Assembly (NCBI GenBank): GCA_027118455.1
Contig: JAJAYZ010000059.1
Span: forward strand, 1-56,163
Length of the DNA stretch: 56,163 nucleotides
Reading direction: 5' to 3'
Source of the DNA: Actinomycetes bacterium
GTDB taxonomy: Bacteria; Actinomycetota; Actinomycetes; JAHEKZ01
Below the pieces are notes generated by a model. That model was not told where the DNA came from, did not search any database, and saw only the letters and a list, made by a program, of their open reading frames with translations. Of this stretch, positions 1 to 8,735 are shown piece after piece (the stretch's first letter is position 1; every line of letters starts with the position of its first letter). Made by a program: the position numbers and the translations under genes.

Positions 1-15
1 CACGCTCGTCACCCT

Positions 16-333
16 TCAGGAGAGGTCAGGGGGGAGTAGACAGAACTCGTTGCCCTCCGGGTCGCGCAGCACTTGCCGACGATCGCCAGAGTAGACGTCG
101 TTGGCCTGTGATGCCCCCAGGCCTAACGCTTCGGATGTCGCCGACTCGACGTTGGAGACTGCGATGTCCAGATGCAGCCGGTTCTTCGCGGTCTTGCTCT
201 CGGGCACCTTGAGGAAGTCCAGGCGTGAGTACTCGGGAACCTCAACCCAGACCTCACCGTCGACGACGACCCGGTGACCGCCCAACAGTTGGGCCCAAAA
301 GTGCGCCAGTTTGGGAGGGTCGAGCGCGATCAT
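16..333 (-). CDS. VOC-family (glyoxalase-like) protein
   Basis: A 105-residue protein resembling one glyoxalase-like domain of the vicinal-oxygen-chelate fold. An N-terminal helix with LAHFWAQLLGG is followed by HLDIAV and ends with RDPEGNEFCLL, the usual closing strand carrying a metal-position Glu. The ATG at 333 is the only usable start because an in-frame stop lies 8 codons upstream; this leaves the first beta strand shorter than in most relatives. The substrate cannot be told: such small proteins include resistance proteins, isomerases and many uncharacterised members. It is the last gene of a minus-strand run. Confidence 0.75.
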   Translation of the reverse strand: MIALDPPKLAHFWAQLLGGHRVVVDGEVWVEVPEYSRLDFLKVPESKTAKNRLHLDIAVSNVESATSEALGLGASQANDVYSGDRRQVLRDPEGNEFCLLPPDLS

Positions 334-418
334 GCTGATCCCAACGACGTGCGATTACCCGTCTACCACCCCAACCTCCAACACTGTGTGAGTTCGCGGG
401 GTCTATAGCCGCCGCCAA

Positions 419-1039
419 CTAACACGTTGGTGGGGGTTGATTGAGCTCGGCGAGCTCGGCTGAGATGTTGGCGCGCGCCGCCGACTCCCAGTGCTCGCGG
501 CCATGCGCCGTCCGGTAGATGGTCGGCCGGTCGAGGAATCGGCGGAGCACCTTGGCTCGTCCAGTATTGAAGTCCGACTCAGGGACGTGCACGTACTCCT
601 GGCGGATGGCGGAGGCGTACTGGGCGTAGCGGTCGGACGCGGCTGCGAGAATTGCCAGGTCGGCGTCACAGAGCACCGCGCCGGCAGCATCATCGTTCTC
701 GGGTTCGTGCGACGCGGTCAGGCGAATGAGCCTGACAACCTCCGCAATGAGCGTGGGATCGGCGCCCACCTGTTCGAGCGCGTCAGATGCAGCGTAGGAG
801 CTTCGGTCCTCATTGTCGTCCTGGCCAGGTTGGTAGACCGCGTCGTGAAACCAAGCGGCGAGCACGAGTGCCAGCTCATGCTCAGCGGGGGGTTCCAACT
901 CTTCGATGCGCAGCAGGACGTCCTCGATGTGCATGAGGTTGTGGTACTCCCGGTGCGGCTGGGTGTACCTAGGCCCGAGTCCACCAGTTACAACGGCGGC
1001 ATCAAGGAGGCGTGCTTCGCGTTCGGTTGGCTCGCGCAT
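419..1039 (-). CDS. HD-domain metal-dependent phosphohydrolase-like protein
   Basis: A 206-residue protein with an HD-type metal site: H33/H37 in YHNLMHIED, H65-D66 in AAWFHDAVY, H111, and D125/D127 in CDADLAIL. This pattern fits the predicted metal-dependent HD-superfamily hydrolases often mislabelled NMDA-receptor-like. The substrate is unknown; nucleotides are a common guess for HD proteins. A longer frame runs upstream to 1285, but its extra 82 residues are Arg/Pro-rich and shadow the opposite-frame sequence. I chose the ATG at 1039, where the conserved sequence begins; a CANNNT hexamer lies 6 nt upstream. It lies 47 bp downstream of the small Cys-rich gene. Confidence 0.8.
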   Translation of the reverse strand: MREPTEREARLLDAAVVTGGLGPRYTQPHREYHNLMHIEDVLLRIEELEPPAEHELALVLAAWFHDAVYQPGQDDNEDRSSYAASDALEQVGADPTLIAEVVRLIRLTASHEPENDDAAGAVLCDADLAILAAASDRYAQYASAIRQEYVHVPESDFNTGRAKVLRRFLDRPTIYRTAHGREHWESAARANISAELAELNQPPPTC

Positions 1040-1086
1040 GGTCCCCAGTGTGGCGTGGATCGGACTTGCAGTGGGGCGAACCGGCG

Positions 1087-1425
1087 TCAGAGTTCGCCGA
1101 TCGAGGCGACGACTGCCGAACAGTCCTTGCAGACCCAAGACGGGTCTTCGCCAAGATCTGGCTCGACGTGCAGGGTGTGGTCGCCGTTGGTCCGGCACCG
1201 TGGCCAGCGACCTACTGAAGGGGCGATCACCTCTTGGACGTCCTGGGCAACCAGGCACGCCAGGAAGGCGGCGCCCTCCGGCCAAGGTTCTACCCAGTTG
1301 CGCCGTTCACTGATGGCAGTGTCCAGTGCGTCGATCACGAGGGGCGTCGTCGGCAGGGTCGCCGACAGGTCGTGCAGGACGCGCGCCCTGGCATCGCCGA
1401 GGGCTGCCTCGGGATCAGCGGTCAT
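1087..1425 (-). CDS. Hypothetical protein with possible C-terminal zinc ribbon
   Basis: I do not recognise this 112-residue protein. The start ATG at 1425 lies inside the last codons of the helicase gene (11 bp overlap), so it is probably translated by coupling. Residues 20-75 are predicted helical. The C-terminal third holds C77, H83, H86, C99 and C102 (pattern C-x5-H-x2-H-x12-C-x2-C), which could bind one zinc. The operon position suggests a link to DNA repair or helicase function, but that is inference only. Confidence 0.65.
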   Translation of the reverse strand: MTADPEAALGDARARVLHDLSATLPTTPLVIDALDTAISERRNWVEPWPEGAAFLACLVAQDVQEVIAPSVGRWPRCRTNGDHTLHVEPDLGEDPSWVCKDCSAVVASIGEL

Positions 1426-3082
1426 CAGCTGATCCGAGGTCGGCGGACGGCAGATCATCTGCGTCGGTGATCGTGTAGCTGTACCCCTGCTCGGCGAGGA
1501 ACCGCTGGCGGTGCTGGGCGAAGTCCTGGTCGACTGTGTCGCGCGCCACGACGGCGTAGAACCGCGCTGAGCGCCCGTCGGCCTTTGGGCGCAGGATCCG
1601 CCCCAGACGCTGCGCTTCCTCCTGGCGCGAGCCGAAGGCGCCCGACACCTGAATCGCGACACTCGCCTCGGGGAGGTCGATGGAAAAGTTCGCTACCTTG
1701 CTGACGACCAGCGTGGTGATCTCGCCAGACCGGAAGGCGTTGAAGAGTCGTTCGCGCTCCTTCACAGTGGTCTCGCCCTTGACGACCGGCACGTCGAGGC
1801 GTCCGGCTAGTTCGTCCAGCTGGTCGATGTACTGGCCGATCACCAGCATCGGCTGCCCGCGGTGCTGCTCGACCAATCGCTCAACGACGCGCGACTTCTC
1901 CTGCGAGGTGGAACAGAGTCGGTAACGCTCCTCTGGCTCGGCGGTGGCGTAGGCCAACCGTTCGCGCTCGGGCAAAGTCACTCTGACTTCGATGCACTCG
2001 GCCGGTGCGATGTAGCCCTGTGCTTCGATCTCCTTCCACGGAGCGTCGAAGCGCTTGGGACCAATCAGTGAGAAGACGTCACCTTCGCGGCCGTCCTCGC
2101 GAACGAGCGTAGCGGTGAGACCGAGGCGGCGGCGAGCCTGGATATCGGCGGTGAAGCGGAAGATCGGCGCTGGCAGCAGGTGAACCTCGTCATAGAGAAT
2201 GAGCCCCCAGTCGCGAGCGTCGAACAGCTCAAGGTGCGCGTACGAGCCCTTCCGCTTAGTTGTCATCACCTGGTAGGTGGCGATGGTGACCGGCCGGATC
2301 TCCTTCTTGGCTCCGGAGTACTCGCCGATCTCGTCCTCGGTGAGGCTGGTGCGGTGCAGCAGCTCATCGCGCCACTGGCGGGCGGCAACGGTGTTGGTCA
2401 CCAGGATCAGCGTGGTGGCCTGTGCCATGGCCATGGCAGCAGCGCCCACGATCGTTTTGCCCGCTCCGCACGGCAGCACGACGACGCCGGAACCACCGTG
2501 GAAGAAGTTCTCGGCAGCGTGGCGCTGGTAGTCGCGCAGCTTCCAGTCACCCTCGTCCAAGGAGATGGCATGTGCCTCGCCGTCGACGTAGCCGGCGAGG
2601 TCTTCGGCTGGCCAGCCGAGCTTGAGGAGCACCTGCTTGATGTGCCCGCGCTCGGAAGGGTGCACGATCACAGAGTCTTGATCGATGCGGTCACCAACCA
2701 GGGGCACGATCTTCTTCGATCGCAACACCTCTTCGAGAACCGGTCGGTCGTTGGTGTGCAGCACGAGCCCGTGGGTTGGGTGCGCCATGAGCTGCAATCG
2801 CCCGTAGCGGGCCATCGTCTCGGCGATGTCAACGAGCAGCGCGTGAGGAACGGCGTACCGGCTGTACTTGAGCAGGGTGTCGACCACCTGCTCGGCATCG
2901 TGACCAGCTGCGCGGGCGTTCCAAAGCCCCAACGGCGTGACCCGGTAGGTGTGGACGTGCTCGGGAGCGCGCTCCAACTCTGCAAAGGGCGCGATGGCAT
3001 GCCGGCACTCATCAGAGAGGGCGTGCTCGACCTCCAGGAGCAACGTCTTGTCGCTCTGGACGATCAGCGGACCGTCGGTCAC
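1415..3082 (-). CDS. XPB/Ssl2-type DNA repair helicase
   Basis: A 555-residue superfamily 2 helicase of the bacterial XPB group, an ATP-driven 3'-5' DNA helicase. After an N-terminal damage-recognition-like region (starting DGPLIVQSDKTLLLEV) come Walker A LPCGAGKT (203-210), DEVH box (298-301), TAT motif (323-325), and motif VI QRLGRILRP (491-499). The frame extends 78 codons upstream in low-complexity Arg/Pro sequence. I chose the GTG at 3082 because AAGGAG lies 5 nt upstream and family members start at this point. It is divergent from the CBS gene, and the partner-like helicase-associated protein lies 3 kb away on the same strand. Confidence 0.95.
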   Translation of the reverse strand: MTDGPLIVQSDKTLLLEVEHALSDECRHAIAPFAELERAPEHVHTYRVTPLGLWNARAAGHDAEQVVDTLLKYSRYAVPHALLVDIAETMARYGRLQLMAHPTHGLVLHTNDRPVLEEVLRSKKIVPLVGDRIDQDSVIVHPSERGHIKQVLLKLGWPAEDLAGYVDGEAHAISLDEGDWKLRDYQRHAAENFFHGGSGVVVLPCGAGKTIVGAAAMAMAQATTLILVTNTVAARQWRDELLHRTSLTEDEIGEYSGAKKEIRPVTIATYQVMTTKRKGSYAHLELFDARDWGLILYDEVHLLPAPIFRFTADIQARRRLGLTATLVREDGREGDVFSLIGPKRFDAPWKEIEAQGYIAPAECIEVRVTLPERERLAYATAEPEERYRLCSTSQEKSRVVERLVEQHRGQPMLVIGQYIDQLDELAGRLDVPVVKGETTVKERERLFNAFRSGEITTLVVSKVANFSIDLPEASVAIQVSGAFGSRQEEAQRLGRILRPKADGRSARFYAVVARDTVDQDFAQHRQRFLAEQGYSYTITDADDLPSADLGSADDR

Positions 3083-3174
3083 GCGGGCTCCTTGGATGGC
3101 TCTTGAAGGGTGTACGGGACCGAGGGGCCCTGCACCAGTGTCCAACATCGACTCATGCCGCGCTGTTCCGGCAC

Positions 3175-3180
3175 TACGCT
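3175..3180 (+). promoter_or_regulatory. Leaderless-type -10 element of CBS gene
   Basis: TACGCT followed by exactly 6 nt and the GTG at 3187. Spacing fits transcription starting on the start codon; no Shine-Dalgarno sequence is present. Confidence 0.55.
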
Positions 3181-3186
3181 GCTGGC

Positions 3187-3639
3187 GTGATGGCCTTAGA
3201 CCTTGCCCAGCCGGTCGGCCTGGTCGGCACCGCCGACACAGTCTTGGACATCGTGCGCCGCTTGGTCGACGAGGCGCTGCCGGGGCTGGCCGTGATCTCT
3301 GACGACGGGCGGCCACTGGCCGTATTGCCGGCGTCCCAGGTGCTCGGTCTGGCGGTTCCTGCCTACATCAAGGATGACCTATCCCTCGCGCGAGTTGTCG
3401 ATGAGGCGGCCGCCGATCGGCTGCTCGAAGCACTCGTCGGGTTGACGGTCCAGGACGTGCTCGACGATGCCGAACCCGACCTCCTTGGCACCATTGACCA
3501 TGACGCCACCCTCCTCGAGGTCGCTGCATTGATGTCCCGCCTGCACGTACCGCTACTGGTCGTTGCCGGCCCAGATGGGCGGGCGATCGGCACCATTTCA
3601 GCCTTCAAGGTGCTTGGCACAGCTATCAACGAGGTGTGA
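3187..3639 (+). CDS. CBS-domain protein
   Basis: A protein of about 150 residues with a CBS-domain pair. The second half shows the standard CBS ending, with DHDATLLEVAALMSRLHVPLLVV and then GRAIGTISAFKVLG. CBS pairs usually bind adenine nucleotides and regulate a partner. The GTG at 3187 sits 6 nt after a TACGCT hexamer; an ATG follows directly at 3190. The stop overlaps a possible start of the next gene, an ion permease, so this protein may be a cytoplasmic regulator of that transporter (inference from coupling). Confidence 0.85.
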   Translation: MMALDLAQPVGLVGTADTVLDIVRRLVDEALPGLAVISDDGRPLAVLPASQVLGLAVPAYIKDDLSLARVVDEAAADRLLEALVGLTVQDVLDDAEPDLLGTIDHDATLLEVAALMSRLHVPLLVVAGPDGRAIGTISAFKVLGTAINEV

Positions 3640-3644
3640 CGCGG

Positions 3645-4931
3645 ATGACGACCGTGCTGGCCGTCGCCGTGTTCGTCATCGTGTACGCGCTGATCGCCAC
3701 TGAGCGCGTCCCTCGAACGGTCGCGGCGCTTGGCGGCGTCGCCGCAGTCTTCGGCCTCGGGATCGTAGGCGCACAGGAGGCCTTCTACTCACGCCAGACC
3801 GGCATCGACTGGAACGTCATCTTCTTGTTGTTGGGGATGATGCTCGTCGTCGCCGGACTACGCCGGACCGGACTCTTTGAGTTCCTTGCGATCTGGAGTG
3901 CCAAGCGCACCCGCGGTCGTCCTTACCCGTTACTCGTGCTGCTGTGCACGCTCACGGCGGTTGCGTCGGCTCTTCTCGACAACGTGACGACGGTGCTGCT
4001 GGTCGCCCCGGTGACCCTGCTCGTGTGCAACCGGCTGAAGCTCAACCCGGTTCCTTTCCTCATCGCCGAGGTGCTTGCCTCCAACATCGGCGGCGCGTCG
4101 ACGCTGGTCGGCGATCCGCCCAATATCATCATCGGTAGTCGCGCCGACCTGTCGTTCGTCGACTTCGTGGTCAACCTCGGACCCATCGTCGTGATCGTCA
4201 TGGTGGCCTTCCTGCTGCTGTCGCGGTTCGTCTTCCGCGACGCCTTCACCTACGACCCCGAGGCGGCTGAGTCGGTGATGCACCTGGACGAGCGCGAGGC
4301 GATCGAGAATCCGCGGGCTCTGATCAGAGGCATGGCGGTGCTCGTGCTGGTGCTCATCGGGTTCGTCCTGCAGCGGACGTTGGGGATCGAACCGTCCATC
4401 GTCGCCCTGCTTGGTGGTGGGGCGATGATGCTGGCCGTTCCGGGACCCACCGATGAGTACATGAAGCAAGTGGAGTGGGAGACCCTGGTCTTCTTCATGG
4501 GCCTGTTCGTCCTTGTCGGAGCGCTGGTCGAGGTGGGTGCGATTGACGCACTGGCCAGCGCATTGACCGATGCCGTCGGTGGCGACCCGGTCGCGGCCAC
4601 CTTCGGAATCTTGTTCGGATCGGCGGCTCTGTCAGCAATCGTCGACAACATCCCGTACGTCGCAACCATGGCTCCGGTCGTTGACCAGCTTGCGACCAAC
4701 GACCCGGCACTCAACCCTGGCAACGTCCTGTGGTGGTCGCTCGCCCTCGGGGCCGACTTCGGTGGAAACGCAACGGCCATCGGTGCGAGCGCCAACGTCG
4801 TGGTGATCGGGATCGCCAAGCGCTATGGCTATCCGATCTCGTTCTGGCAGTTCACCCGTTACGGCCTGCTGGTGACTGTGGTCAGCATCGCGCTCTGTGT
4901 CCCGTACCTTTGGCTTCGCTACCTCGCCTGA
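3645..4931 (+). CDS. SLC13/ArsB-NhaD superfamily permease
   Basis: An integral membrane transporter of 428 residues with about 11-12 hydrophobic segments. It shows the two-fold pseudo-repeat signatures of the ion transporter superfamily: LLDNVTTVLLVAPVT with GDPPNIIIGS in the first half, and VDNIPYVATMAPV with GADFGGNATAIGASANVV in the second. Members move arsenite, sodium, citrate or sulfate, and the substrate is not visible here. I prefer the ATG at 3645, 9 nt after GAGGT; a GTG at 3636 overlapping the previous stop is also possible. Co-transcribed with the CBS protein. Confidence 0.88.
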   Translation: MTTVLAVAVFVIVYALIATERVPRTVAALGGVAAVFGLGIVGAQEAFYSRQTGIDWNVIFLLLGMMLVVAGLRRTGLFEFLAIWSAKRTRGRPYPLLVLLCTLTAVASALLDNVTTVLLVAPVTLLVCNRLKLNPVPFLIAEVLASNIGGASTLVGDPPNIIIGSRADLSFVDFVVNLGPIVVIVMVAFLLLSRFVFRDAFTYDPEAAESVMHLDEREAIENPRALIRGMAVLVLVLIGFVLQRTLGIEPSIVALLGGGAMMLAVPGPTDEYMKQVEWETLVFFMGLFVLVGALVEVGAIDALASALTDAVGGDPVAATFGILFGSAALSAIVDNIPYVATMAPVVDQLATNDPALNPGNVLWWSLALGADFGGNATAIGASANVVVIGIAKRYGYPISFWQFTRYGLLVTVVSIALCVPYLWLRYLA

Positions 4932-4971
4932 GGCACTCGTCGCCGGAGGTTCAGCCAAGCCAGGTGGTCCG

Positions 4972-5018
4972 CATGTGTGGAGAGTTGATGGTCTGAAACC
5001 ACGAACTCTCCACACATG
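4972..5018. terminator. Bidirectional hairpin between convergent genes
   Basis: Perfect 15-bp inverted arms (4972-4986 and 5004-5018) with a 17-nt loop that itself holds a 4-bp nested stem (4989-4992 with 4998-5001). It lies between the stops of the permease and the RDD gene. No T-run follows on either strand. Confidence 0.75.
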
Positions 5019-5059
5019 GCAGTCACTCAGCGGTCATCGCCTGGATACTTCGGCACCCG

Positions 5060-6163
5060 CTAGACCCACTGTGAACGAGAACGTTCGGACTGCCGTTCGA
5101 CGTGGACGAGGTACGGGGTGCGCGAGCTGAGCAGCCGGTCGCCCCAGGAGTGCCGGAGCGGGTGGAACGCCGTCCCCACCATGCCGATGGCCCACAGCGG
5201 CATGAGGAAGAAGCTGACCGAGGCGCGGAGCACGGAGCGAAACACACCGAGCTGGCCATCGACCGAGCTCACAACGCCGTAGCCGGCAATCGCGCCACCG
5301 ATCGTTCGCCCCGCGGCTCTCCAAGCGACGGTCAGGTAAAGCGGCCCCAGCCAGGCAAACATGAAGGTGAGGGCGGCGACGATCCATTTCGGGATCGGGT
5401 CGATCACTGCTCCGACGAGCGAGAGTGTCGTCGCCAGCCCCTGTGCGGCGACCAGGGAGATGATCAGCAGGTCGAGTCCGGCACCGGCCGAGCGCGAGAC
5501 GATCCCGGCGTGCGATCGGTCCCGCTTGGGGGGAAGGCGGTCCCTAGGAACCCCGTCCGACGCAGGTTCGCGGAAGAAGAGCCGGCGGACGATGTGCTCA
5601 ACGAGGTCATCGGCCTTGGCCAGGCCAGCACGCAGCACCTCCAGGGCGTCCCAGAGTAGCCCGAGGCTCTGCTCGCGAATGAGATCGCGTACGCGCGGAT
5701 CGTCGACGAAGTCGTCAAGAATCCTGGGCACGACCTCTGAATGGATAAACGGCATCAGACCAGCGACGATCTGCGGTCCGGCCTTCTCGATGATGTGCGG
5801 CGTCACGCCGTCGACGACGGCGGGCACGAGCTCGGCCTCCAGGTATGGACGCATCCTGGCGAGCAGAACGGGCACCAGCTCGTCAGCGAGCTGGGGAGTC
5901 ATTTCCTCGACGATGGCAGGACCCGTCTCGGTAGCCAGCCGCTCGGTGAGCCCGTCGATCACCTGAGGCACGACCTGTTCGATGAGGTAGGGCATCAGAG
6001 CATCGACGATGCGCGGAACGGTCTCTTCGGCGAGGTAGGGCTCGAGGTCGTCGATCACGCCCTTCGTAGACGAGAGCACGCGGTCCTCGACCCTGCCGAC
6101 GGTGGCGTCGACCGCTCCGGAGACTGCGCGCTGCAGGAACGAGGCCTGCGTCTCTTCGCTCAC
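5060..6163 (-). CDS. RDD-family membrane protein with seven 16-residue repeats
   Basis: A 367-residue protein in two parts. Residues 40-151 are seven perfect head-to-tail repeats of 16 residues, consensus L-x-P-Y-L-x-E-E-x-V-P-x-I-V-D-x; the Pro at repeat position 11 is kept in all seven and the Pro at position 3 in six. The C-terminal part (about 225-355) is an RDD-type membrane domain with three hydrophobic segments, starting SAGAGLDLLIISLV and ending HSWGDRLLSSRTPYLVH. The start is GTG at 6163, 10 bp after the helicase-associated gene, so the two are likely one operon. RDD proteins are poorly understood and some affect ion transport. Function unknown. Confidence 0.85.
   Translation of the reverse strand: MSEETQASFLQRAVSGAVDATVGRVEDRVLSSTKGVIDDLEPYLAEETVPRIVDALMPYLIEQVVPQVIDGLTERLATETGPAIVEEMTPQLADELVPVLLARMRPYLEAELVPAVVDGVTPHIIEKAGPQIVAGLMPFIHSEVVPRILDDFVDDPRVRDLIREQSLGLLWDALEVLRAGLAKADDLVEHIVRRLFFREPASDGVPRDRLPPKRDRSHAGIVSRSAGAGLDLLIISLVAAQGLATTLSLVGAVIDPIPKWIVAALTFMFAWLGPLYLTVAWRAAGRTIGGAIAGYGVVSSVDGQLGVFRSVLRASVSFFLMPLWAIGMVGTAFHPLRHSWGDRLLSSRTPYLVHVERQSERSRSQWV
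5711..6046 (-). repeat. Seven tandem 48-bp coding repeats
   Basis: This segment encodes residues 40-151 of the RDD protein as seven 16-residue units with no insertion or deletion between them. The repeats are diverged at DNA level but strictly in register. Confidence 0.85.
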
Positions 6164-6173
6164 GGGCCTGAGG

Positions 6174-8462
6174 CTATCGGCCCGCTTCGGTCAACGGTGC
6201 AACTCCGGTCACCCGGTGCACCGCGAACCGGCGTACGCCGTCGGATCGGTGGTCGTACGCGGTCAGCTGCCCACCGGCGAGCGTGACCGGGTCGACGACC
6301 CGCTCGGCGGAGACGCCGTCGTTGTCGACGTAGCCGAGCCACACTGACGCACCAGACTCAACAGCCTGTCGCAGCACGTCCATCGTCTCAGTCATCGCGG
6401 TTCGGGGGACGTTGGCTCCGAGGCCGGGGCCTTTGGTCTGCGGCCCGCGCGACGCCCCACGCTCGGCTGACCGGAGCGCCCGAACGATGGAGGCAGCCAC
6501 GGTTGCGGGTGGGGCCGGCGGGTCGTTGGTCAGCAGTGGCGGGACGCCCCGTGGGCCGGTGCGGCGCTCGTCGGGTCGGGAGACGACGACGCTTCCGTCG
6601 CCCCCCTCAGCGGCCGGAGCCAGCCCCAAGTCACGGAGGCGCTCAAGAAGCACTTCTGGTGCGGTAGGCGTTATCACGATGGTCGGAGCCAGCCGGCGCA
6701 GTCGGAGGGTCTCGCTCGCGCGTCCGGCCATGAGCTCATCAAGAACGGCCGGGTCGTCACAGCGCAGGTAGGAGTTGGCACTGCCAACGCGCAAGAGTCC
6801 GTGCCGTCGTGCGACATCGTCGATGAGGTAGCTGAGTGGTTGCGGAACCGGAGTGCGGCTGACTGCTGCAAGGAACGTCTGACACTCGCTGGCCGAGCGC
6901 CCCGCGTCCAGCGCCCGACGCACCGAGCTCTCACTGAACCGGTAGACCGTTGCACCACCGGAGGACTCGATGTCGGCGAGCATCGACAGTGACCGGGCCA
7001 GGTCGTCGCGAAGTGGTCCTGGTGCGACGGCGGTGAGGTCGGCCTGCAGGAGAACGTGATCGACCGGGTCGGGTAGCAGCGACGACAATGCTGACTCGGC
7101 CTCGGCCATCGCTCCGTCGAGCAGTAGCCGACCGAACCCGCTCAACGCTCCACGAGCGCAGATCCCGACAGCGTTCGCCTCGTGAAGCGTCGACCGGACG
7201 AGGTCGTCACGCAGGCGGCCACCACGTCGAGGGCGCCGCCATTCATGACGGTGCACCATGGACTCGACGCTGGCTGCCGTGCCCGCATCGAACGAGGCCA
7301 GGTCTTGCAGTACCCAGCGTCGGATGTCTGGGGCGACGACGCGCTCGGCGTCGGGGGTCAAGGCATTGACCCGCCCGTCGCCTGCGGCGACGGTACCCAC
7401 CAGACTGGCGACGCGAGACGTGGTGAGCCACGCCCCGGCCAACTGGACCCAACGATCGGCCACTGATCGGGTGCGCCACAGGTCGTAGGCAGGGGTCGGC
7501 AGCCACTCGTCATCGGTCTCACCGCTGGTGGCGAGCAGTCCGGCTGCCCATGTCACCTCAACCACCAGGGCTGCGAGCTGTTCGTCGACATCGAGCAGGG
7601 TCGCGGCGGCACGAAGGTCGCGGACGCCGAGCCCGCCGGATCGAAGAACTCCTGGTGCAGCAACGGCCCAGCGTTCCAGCAGCGTCGTCACCCGGCGAAC
7701 GAGCTCGTCGGCTGTGCCGGTCGCCAGACGATCGACGACGACCGGATCGTGGTGGTGCAGCTCTGCAGCCGGCGCATCGGTTGCGACGCTGCGGTGCAGG
7801 CGGCCCGACCGCAGGTGCAGGGCGACCTCGCGCGGAAGGACGACCGTTCCTTTATCGAGTGGCCGCAGGATGCCCCTGGCCAACAGCCACTCGACCGGCG
7901 TCCTGGCCGACTCGGGCGTCACGACGCGGTCGGCGTCTTTGACGCGGCCGGTGGGGTTCGACCAGGTGAGCGCGTCGACGGCCTCGCGCGCGTCCGGAGG
8001 GGCAGACTCCAACGCCTCGATCAGCGGCCGGACGTCACCACCACCGAGCAGTGCCAACGGAGGTCCGAGCCCAGCCGGGAAGCGCCCCACTGTCTCTCGA
8101 GCTGCGACGGTGGGACGCCAGGCGTCCGGCTCGCCCCACACGAGGGCAAGCAGGACGAGGTCGTCGAACTGGTGAGCCACCGCATCGTGAGGGGTGTCGG
8201 GCAGCAGGGCGAAGACGTCAGCCGTCGAGAACGGCTCCTCACAGACGACGGCGGCCTCGAGCACCTGAAGCCCGAACCGAGTCAAGTGGTCGAGCGCCCG
8301 TGCGGTTGACGCCGCGGTGACCGAGCGCCCAGCCAGCTGGGCCAGGTCGCCTGGCGTGGGGACGGCCAGGTCAGGGCGTCGTTGGACCAGCTCCTGGAGT
8401 GCTTCGTCGTCGCGGGCACGCAGGTGGTCGGCGAGGCTGCGTGGTCTGGGCGGCGTGGTCAT
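6174..8462 (-). CDS. Helicase-associated domain protein with WYL-like C-terminus
   Basis: A 762-residue actinobacterial protein of the family annotated as helicase C-terminal or helicase-associated domain protein (like mycobacterial Rv0862c), which usually accompanies XPB. The N-terminus (LADHLRARDDEALQELV) is followed by winged-helix-like segments. The middle (about 540-640) has the XPB-C-terminal-like region ending in APTIVITPTAPEVLL. The last 70 residues form a WYL-like beta barrel (VWLGYVDNDG, then ERVVDPVTL and RRFAVHRVTGV). No Walker A is present, so it is unlikely to unwind DNA alone. I prefer ATG 8462, 7 nt after a TAGCGT hexamer, over GTG 8468. Confidence 0.88.
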   Translation of the reverse strand: MTTPPRPRSLADHLRARDDEALQELVQRRPDLAVPTPGDLAQLAGRSVTAASTARALDHLTRFGLQVLEAAVVCEEPFSTADVFALLPDTPHDAVAHQFDDLVLLALVWGEPDAWRPTVAARETVGRFPAGLGPPLALLGGGDVRPLIEALESAPPDAREAVDALTWSNPTGRVKDADRVVTPESARTPVEWLLARGILRPLDKGTVVLPREVALHLRSGRLHRSVATDAPAAELHHHDPVVVDRLATGTADELVRRVTTLLERWAVAAPGVLRSGGLGVRDLRAAATLLDVDEQLAALVVEVTWAAGLLATSGETDDEWLPTPAYDLWRTRSVADRWVQLAGAWLTTSRVASLVGTVAAGDGRVNALTPDAERVVAPDIRRWVLQDLASFDAGTAASVESMVHRHEWRRPRRGGRLRDDLVRSTLHEANAVGICARGALSGFGRLLLDGAMAEAESALSSLLPDPVDHVLLQADLTAVAPGPLRDDLARSLSMLADIESSGGATVYRFSESSVRRALDAGRSASECQTFLAAVSRTPVPQPLSYLIDDVARRHGLLRVGSANSYLRCDDPAVLDELMAGRASETLRLRRLAPTIVITPTAPEVLLERLRDLGLAPAAEGGDGSVVVSRPDERRTGPRGVPPLLTNDPPAPPATVAASIVRALRSAERGASRGPQTKGPGLGANVPRTAMTETMDVLRQAVESGASVWLGYVDNDGVSAERVVDPVTLAGGQLTAYDHRSDGVRRFAVHRVTGVAPLTEAGR

Positions 8463-8469
8463 CCGCACT

Positions 8470-8475
8470 ACGCTA
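8470..8475 (-). promoter_or_regulatory. Leaderless-type -10 element of helicase-associated gene
   Basis: TAGCGT on the minus strand, 7 nt before the ATG at 8462. No ribosome binding site is visible. Confidence 0.5.
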
Positions 8476-8575
8476 GGGGATCGGCTGTCAGGCCGCTCTC
8501 CAGCCGCCGCTTCGTGCCCCAGTCACGTCAGCTCCCTCGGCACCATGACCATCCGTCATCGAATCGTCGCGATGC

Positions 8576-8735
8576 CTATTTGATGGAGACGAGGGTGTAG
8601 CCGACCAGCTCGCTGCTTTTCCGGTACCCGACCCAGCCGAGGTAGCTGCGGTCCGCGCTCAGCCCCGACCGGTCAAAGCCGAACGAGGCATCCTCGGCCA
8701 CGGTGACAGCCGCTGACGGCGCCGCCGTATCCGTG
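8576..8735 (-). pseudogene. Displaced C-terminal tail of the subtilase
   Basis: This stretch is open in the +1 frame relative to the subtilase and reads TDTAAPSAAVTVAEDASFGF followed by a strand-rich tail ending YTLVSIK before a TAG. It continues the fibronectin-like domain far better than the in-frame end, which turns into a short Cys/Arg/Gly-rich tail and stops at 8673. One lost or gained base near 8735 would join the two. It could be a true mutation or a sequencing error. Confidence 0.6.

Noticed and set aside
491..1432. Long plus-strand frame of about 313 codons
   Set aside because: It lies opposite the HD hydrolase, which has a full metal-binding pattern; the plus-strand translation shows no motif.
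3083..3316. Longer N-terminus for the XPB helicase
   Set aside because: The extra 78 residues are low-complexity, and AAGGAG is correctly placed for GTG 3082.
4972..5018. A mobile-element end or repeat family unit
   Set aside because: The arms do not recur elsewhere in the window and no transposase is present; a terminator role fits the convergent genes.
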